A stretch of 9,804 bases of DNA. Origin: an uncultured Bacteroidales bacterium (GTDB lineage Bacteria; Bacteroidota; Bacteroidia; Bacteroidales; Bacteroidaceae). The position numbers and the translations under genes are program-made. The stretch covers positions 1 to 9,804 of the forward strand of contig CALBKR010000167.1 of assembly GCA_937896105.1 (NCBI GenBank), in the 5' to 3' direction. Of the stretch, positions 6,642 to 9,804 are shown piece by piece. The notes beneath the pieces were generated by a model that worked only from the letters and a program-made list of their open reading frames with translations, had not been told where the DNA came from and did no database searches. Within the stretch, counting starts at the first letter, position 1. Each line of letters opens with the position of its first letter.

Positions 6642-7073
6642 TCAATTACCATACTTGGCCTTGAAAGCCATTGCATAGAGCCTCATCTGCTTTATCATTG
6701 CCAGGAGACCATTGCTGCGCGTGGGTGACAGGTGCTCTTTAAGGCCTATTGCCTCGACAAAATATGGTTCGTTGTCGAGTATCTCGTCGGGAGTTCTGCC
6801 CGAATAGACCTTAATTAGCAATGACACAATGCCTTTTACTATAAGCGCATCGCTCTCGGCGCGGAAATGCACCTTGCCATCGATATAATCAGCCTGTAGC
6901 CACACGCGGCTCTGACAGCCTTCAATGAGGTTATTGTCGGTCTTGTACTCCAACGGCAGGGGTTCCTGCTCGCTACCAAGATCAATGAGCAACTGGTAAC
7001 GGTCGAGCCAGTCGTCGAAATCGTTGAACTCGGCAATTATCTCATCCTGTATCTCCTTTATCGACGCCATCAT
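6642..7073 (-). CDS. sufE: Cysteine desulfuration protein SufE
   Basis: SufE takes persulfide sulfur from the cysteine desulfurase SufS and passes it to the SufBCD scaffold for Fe-S cluster assembly in the cytosol. The protein has 143 residues, the usual size. The sulfur-accepting cysteine C53 sits in LIEGCQSRVWL (49-59). A conserved helical C-terminus, with LSPTRSNGLLAMIKQM (115-130), follows. The first ATG (7071-7073) overlaps the stop TGA of the preceding gene as ATGA, which favours it over the second ATG directly after it and suggests coupled translation. No sufS or sufBCD is in the window. The neighbouring cysS also handles cysteine, but a shared purpose is unproven. Transcription ends at the palindrome beyond its stop. 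Confidence 0.94.
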   Translation of the reverse strand: MMASIKEIQDEIIAEFNDFDDWLDRYQLLIDLGSEQEPLPLEYKTDNNLIEGCQSRVWLQADYIDGKVHFRAESDALIVKGIVSLLIKVYSGRTPDEILDNEPYFVEAIGLKEHLSPTRSNGLLAMIKQMRLYAMAFKAKYGN

Positions 7074-8110
7074 TTCTCATTATATATTACGGTGAGTACT
7101 GTCTGACCCACGGCTTTGAGTGTTGCCGTATCTATCCAATCCATATCATCCTTCATCGTGTGGTGATAGGGGCCGAAACCATTGGGGCTCTCTGGGTCGT
7201 GGTTTATTATATTTATACAGGGGATACCGGCAAACTTGTTCACATAGTAGTGGTCATCGGTTATGGCTCCACCATCGGCATTTACAAAATAATCGGAATA
7301 GCCTGCCGAAGCAGCCCAACGCCATACCTTGCGGATTACATTTGATGCATATTGCTTTGAGAAGTACTCGTGCTTGAAGACAGAACCTGGTGCACCGACA
7401 ATATCGAGCAGGATACCATATTGGGGCTTATATCCCAATATATGAGGGCGTCTGCTCCAGTACTGCGAGCCTAATGCCCAGGAATTGCCGTTCGATGCAT
7501 ATTTATCGGCATCGTTCTCGTGAAGACCATAATCCTCGGCATCGAAGAGTATTATATCCACTCCCACTTTTGTAGGTACACTTGAAAGTTGACGGGCTAT
7601 CTCAAGCAACACACCAACGCCGCTACCACCGTCATTAGCGCCTGGGAGCGGCTTGTAGTGATTTGCCTTATCGGGGTCGGAATCGGCCCACGGACGTGTG
7701 TCCCAATGTGCACAAAGCATCACACGCTCCTCCTTCTCGGGTTGGAAACGTGCTATGATGTTACGTGCCTTGAACTTGTCGCCATTATACGCCTCAAGTT
7801 CCACATCCTGTGTAATCACATCTGCGCCATAACTGCGGAGTTTTGCCACAAGATAATCGCCACACTTGCGGTGTGTTGCCGTGCCCGGCACACGCGGACC
7901 GAAAGCAACCTGACGCTCGACAAAACTATATGCACTGTCAGCATCGAATATCGGCACAATAACAGCCGGCTCAACGCTCGTCGGGCTTTCACTCTGCCCG
8001 GCACCATTGGCAGCTGCACCGGCAGCCTTCGCATTGCCATCACCATTTGAACAGCCACCGCATCCGACAAGAACGGATGCAATTATCAAGAGATATAATT
8101 TGCGTAACAT
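7070..8110 (-). CDS. Lipoprotein M28-family glutaminyl-peptide cyclotransferase-like enzyme
   Basis: These zinc enzymes turn an N-terminal glutamine into pyroglutamate on exported proteins. The chosen start gives 346 residues with a lipoprotein signal MLRKLYLLIIASVLVGC (lipid cysteine C17), then an Ala/Gly/Ser-rich linker to about 50. The catalytic domain shows FGPRVPGTATHRKCGDYL (70-87), CAHWDTRPWAD (133-143), GANDGGSGVGVLLEI (158-172, D160), LFDAEDYG (188-195, E192), ADGGAITDDHYYVN (278-291) and GPYHHTMKDDMDWID (313-327). D160, E192 and H317 would bind the single zinc, as in mammalian-type cyclases and the Porphyromonas enzyme. An earlier in-frame ATG at 8140 would put ten residues before the signal and overlap cysS, so 8110 is preferred, one base after the cysS stop. 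No acidic surface-export signal follows C17, so it probably faces the periplasm. A plain M28 aminopeptidase is the alternative. Confidence 0.86.
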   Translation of the reverse strand: MLRKLYLLIIASVLVGCGGCSNGDGNAKAAGAAANGAGQSESPTSVEPAVIVPIFDADSAYSFVERQVAFGPRVPGTATHRKCGDYLVAKLRSYGADVITQDVELEAYNGDKFKARNIIARFQPEKEERVMLCAHWDTRPWADSDPDKANHYKPLPGANDGGSGVGVLLEIARQLSSVPTKVGVDIILFDAEDYGLHENDADKYASNGNSWALGSQYWSRRPHILGYKPQYGILLDIVGAPGSVFKHEYFSKQYASNVIRKVWRWAASAGYSDYFVNADGGAITDDHYYVNKFAGIPCINIINHDPESPNGFGPYHHTMKDDMDWIDTATLKAVGQTVLTVIYNEK

Positions 8111-8111
8111 T

Positions 8112-9587
8112 TTACTTGTTAAGTTTCCAGGTTGAACCATCTTTACCGTCCTTTATCTCAAAGCCAAGTGCAGCCAACTCATCACGTATCCTGTCACTGG
8201 TTGCCCAGTCCTTGTTGGCCTTGGCTACCTGACGCTGTTGCAGCAGCATATCGACGACCTTGCCGAAGGCTTCCTCGCGGCCGCTGTTTGAGCCCTGTTC
8301 CTCTTTCAATCCAAGAATATCGAATGCAAAGAGGCGGAAGGTTTCCTGCAGTTCTGCCAGGTCGGTCTCGCTGATTGTTGCTTTCTTGTCGGCCAGCTGG
8401 TTTATTCCACGGGATGCGTCGAAGAGGTGTGAAATTACCTGCGCAGTATTCATATCGTCATTCATTGCATCGTAGCACTTGCGGCGCAAATCCTTTACAT
8501 CGACAGTTGTCTCGCCCGAGGCTGCAAGCCCGCTCAAGGTCTTGTAGGCATCGAGCAGTCGCTGCAAGCCCTTCTCGGCAGCCTGCAGAGCTTCGTTGCT
8601 GAAATCTACAGTGCTGCGGTAGTGTGCCTGAAGAATGAAGAAACGTATTGTCATCGGCGTATAAGCCTGCGAAAGCAACTTGTGCGAGCCGGTGAAGAAC
8701 TCATCGAGAGTGATGAAGTTACCCAATGACTTGCCCATCTTGGTACCGTTGATGGTTATCATATTGTTGTGCATCCAGTACTTTACAACATTATGTCCCA
8801 TTGCGGCCATTCCCTGTGCTATCTCACACTCGTGGTGAGGGAACACCAAATCCATACCGCCACCGTGTATATCGAACTGCTCACCAAGATACTTGCGACC
8901 CATTGCCGTACACTCGCAGTGCCATCCCGGGAAACCATTGCTCCAAGGCGATGGCCAACGCATTATATGCTCGGGCTGGGCGCATTTCCACAATGCAAAA
9001 TCGGCTGGATTACGTTTCTCGTCCTGACCGTCGAGTTCACGCGTGGTATTGAGCACATCGTCAAGGTTACGCCCCGAGAGGACACCATACTTATGCGCCT
9101 TGTCGTATTTGGCCACATCGAAATAGACAGACCCTTGGCTTTCATAGGCAAAGCCGTTGTCGAGAATCTCTTTGACAAGTTCTATCTGCTCTATAATGTG
9201 ACCAGAGGCGTGCGGCTCAATGCTTGGTGGAAGCACATTGAGTGCATCCATCACCTTGTGGTAGTGCAATGTATATTGCTGCACCACCTCCATTGGCTCA
9301 AGCTGCTCAAGACGTGCCTTCTTTGCTATCTTGTCCTCACCCTCATCGGCATCGTGCTCGAGATGGCCTACGTCGGTAATATTACGCACGTAACGCACCT
9401 TGTAGCCGAGGTTCTGCAGATAGCGGAACAAGACATCGAATGTTATTGCCGGACGGGCGTGACCCAAATGAGCAGGGCCATATACTGTGGGGCCGCACAC
9501 ATAAAGACCCACATTGGGAGCGTGGAGCGGCTCAAAAAGCTCTTTCTTGCGAGAGAGCGTATTGTATATCATTAATCTGTTTTCCAT
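8112..9587 (-). CDS. cysS: Cysteinyl-tRNA synthetase
   Basis: CysS charges tRNA-Cys with cysteine at the expense of ATP. The protein has 491 residues. It shows the class I HIGH motif as HLGH (40-43) in [12 protein letters not shown], and the KMSKS loop as KMGKS (283-287). The zinc ligands fit C31 in [10 protein letters not shown]224 in [11 protein letters not shown]251 and E255 in [16 protein letters not shown] (196-201) and the helical anticodon-binding tail are also present. All essential residues are seen and nothing is truncated. The first ATG was chosen because it lies only 18 bases after the stop of the preceding gene; a second at codon six is possible. The gene is followed by the lipoprotein cyclase with a one-base gap, then sufE, so the three are probably cotranscribed. 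No promoter for this operon is inside the window. Confidence 0.97.
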   Translation of the reverse strand: MENRLMIYNTLSRKKELFEPLHAPNVGLYVCGPTVYGPAHLGHARPAITFDVLFRYLQNLGYKVRYVRNITDVGHLEHDADEGEDKIAKKARLEQLEPMEVVQQYTLHYHKVMDALNVLPPSIEPHASGHIIEQIELVKEILDNGFAYESQGSVYFDVAKYDKAHKYGVLSGRNLDDVLNTTRELDGQDEKRNPADFALWKCAQPEHIMRWPSPWSNGFPGWHCECTAMGRKYLGEQFDIHGGGMDLVFPHHECEIAQGMAAMGHNVVKYWMHNNMITINGTKMGKSLGNFITLDEFFTGSHKLLSQAYTPMTIRFFILQAHYRSTVDFSNEALQAAEKGLQRLLDAYKTLSGLAASGETTVDVKDLRRKCYDAMNDDMNTAQVISHLFDASRGINQLADKKATISETDLAELQETFRLFAFDILGLKEEQGSNSGREEAFGKVVDMLLQQRQVAKANKDWATSDRIRDELAALGFEIKDGKDGSTWKLNK

Positions 9588-9605
9588 ATATCTTTTTATT
9601 ACATT

Positions 9606-9804
9606 TTACTTGAAGTTACGTGTAGCGTTACGGTTCATCTTGCGACGCTGTTTGTCGGGTTTCTGCTTTGTTATCTCAAGAGGTTTCTGCTCATTGAGCG
9701 GCTTGGTAACATCCCAGTCATCCTGTGAATACTCGAAAAGAGCCCGCAGGTCGAGTGCGTGATGATAATAGGAGACCTTTTCGGGTTGTATTCCCTTGGC
9801 AAAG
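9606..9804 (-). CDS. C-terminal end of an unidentified protein (5' part outside window)
   Basis: Only the last 65 residues are visible, starting FAKGIQPEKVSYYHHALDLR and ending in NATRNFK before a TAA stop at 9606-9608. The first half looks structured and aromatic (YYHHALDLRALFEYSQDDW). The last 28 residues are polar and strongly basic, with QKPDKQRRKMNRN, suggesting a disordered tail that may bind nucleic acid or lie on the cytoplasmic side of a membrane. I do not recognise the family with confidence. A membrane glycosyltransferase end is one possibility, unsupported by motifs here. The reading frame is open to the window edge and codon use matches cysS. The 18-base gap to cysS implies the same operon. 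Confidence 0.7.
   Translation of the reverse strand, partial: FAKGIQPEKVSYYHHALDLRALFEYSQDDWDVTKPLNEQKPLEITKQKPDKQRRKMNRNATRNFK

Noticed and set aside
8111..8140. Ten extra N-terminal residues on the cyclase lipoprotein
   Set aside because: They would precede the charged start of the lipoprotein signal and overlap the end of cysS by 29 bases; the ATG at 8110 gives a standard signal peptide.
8727..8741. KMGKS in place of KMSKS in CysS as a sign of altered function
   Set aside because: Gly at this position is, as far as I recall, a tolerated variant in this phylum, and all other catalytic and zinc residues are intact.
8769..9575. Open frame of 268 codons on the plus strand opposite cysS
   Set aside because: Antisense to a complete cysteinyl-tRNA synthetase, with an implausible composition rich in His, Cys and Ile and no promoter-like sequence before it.

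Overview
The window looks like ordinary chromosome from a member of the Bacteroidales. The signs are promoter boxes of the TAnnTTTG type, weak or absent Shine-Dalgarno sequences, heavy use of ATA isoleucine codons, a KMGKS variant in the cysteinyl-tRNA synthetase, and a lipoprotein glutaminyl cyclase like those of Porphyromonas and Prevotella. Nothing indicates a mobile element, a CRISPR array, an rRNA or tRNA gene, or a prophage. No stretch over 300 bases lacks a gene.

Layout from left to right. (1) Bases 1-2859, minus strand: a tight three-gene unit, read in the order Gate-domain membrane protein, mtnN (MTA/SAH nucleosidase), luxS (cut by the window edge). MtnN and LuxS act in sequence: S-adenosylhomocysteine goes to S-ribosylhomocysteine plus adenine, then to homocysteine plus the AI-2 precursor. 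The membrane protein has an extra C-terminal part of about 210 residues. (2) Bases 2860-3089: divergent promoter region. (3) Bases 3090-4238, plus strand: a glycerophospholipid-type acyltransferase, ended by a long hairpin shared with the convergent dus gene. (4) Bases 4286-6590: a divergent pair, a DusB-like tRNA dihydrouridine synthase (minus) and a U32-family protein (plus). They are separated by only 67 bases, which hold a perfect 19-bp inverted repeat with a consensus promoter -7 box in each arm. (5) Bases 6590-6625: a perfect 36-bp palindrome acting as a convergent terminator. (6) Bases 6642-9804, minus strand: a compact operon read as an unidentified gene (C-terminus only), cysS, a lipoprotein glutaminyl-peptide cyclotransferase-like gene, then sufE, with gaps of 18 and 1 bases and a 4-base overlap.

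The genes are mostly core metabolism: SAM recycling, phospholipid acylation, tRNA modification, cysteinyl-tRNA charging, Fe-S sulfur transfer and protein N-terminal cyclisation. I found no convincing new defence or mobile system. The items most worth a second look are the palindromic back-to-back promoter between dus and the U32 gene, the transporter-mtnN-luxS unit, and the extended C-terminus of that transporter.
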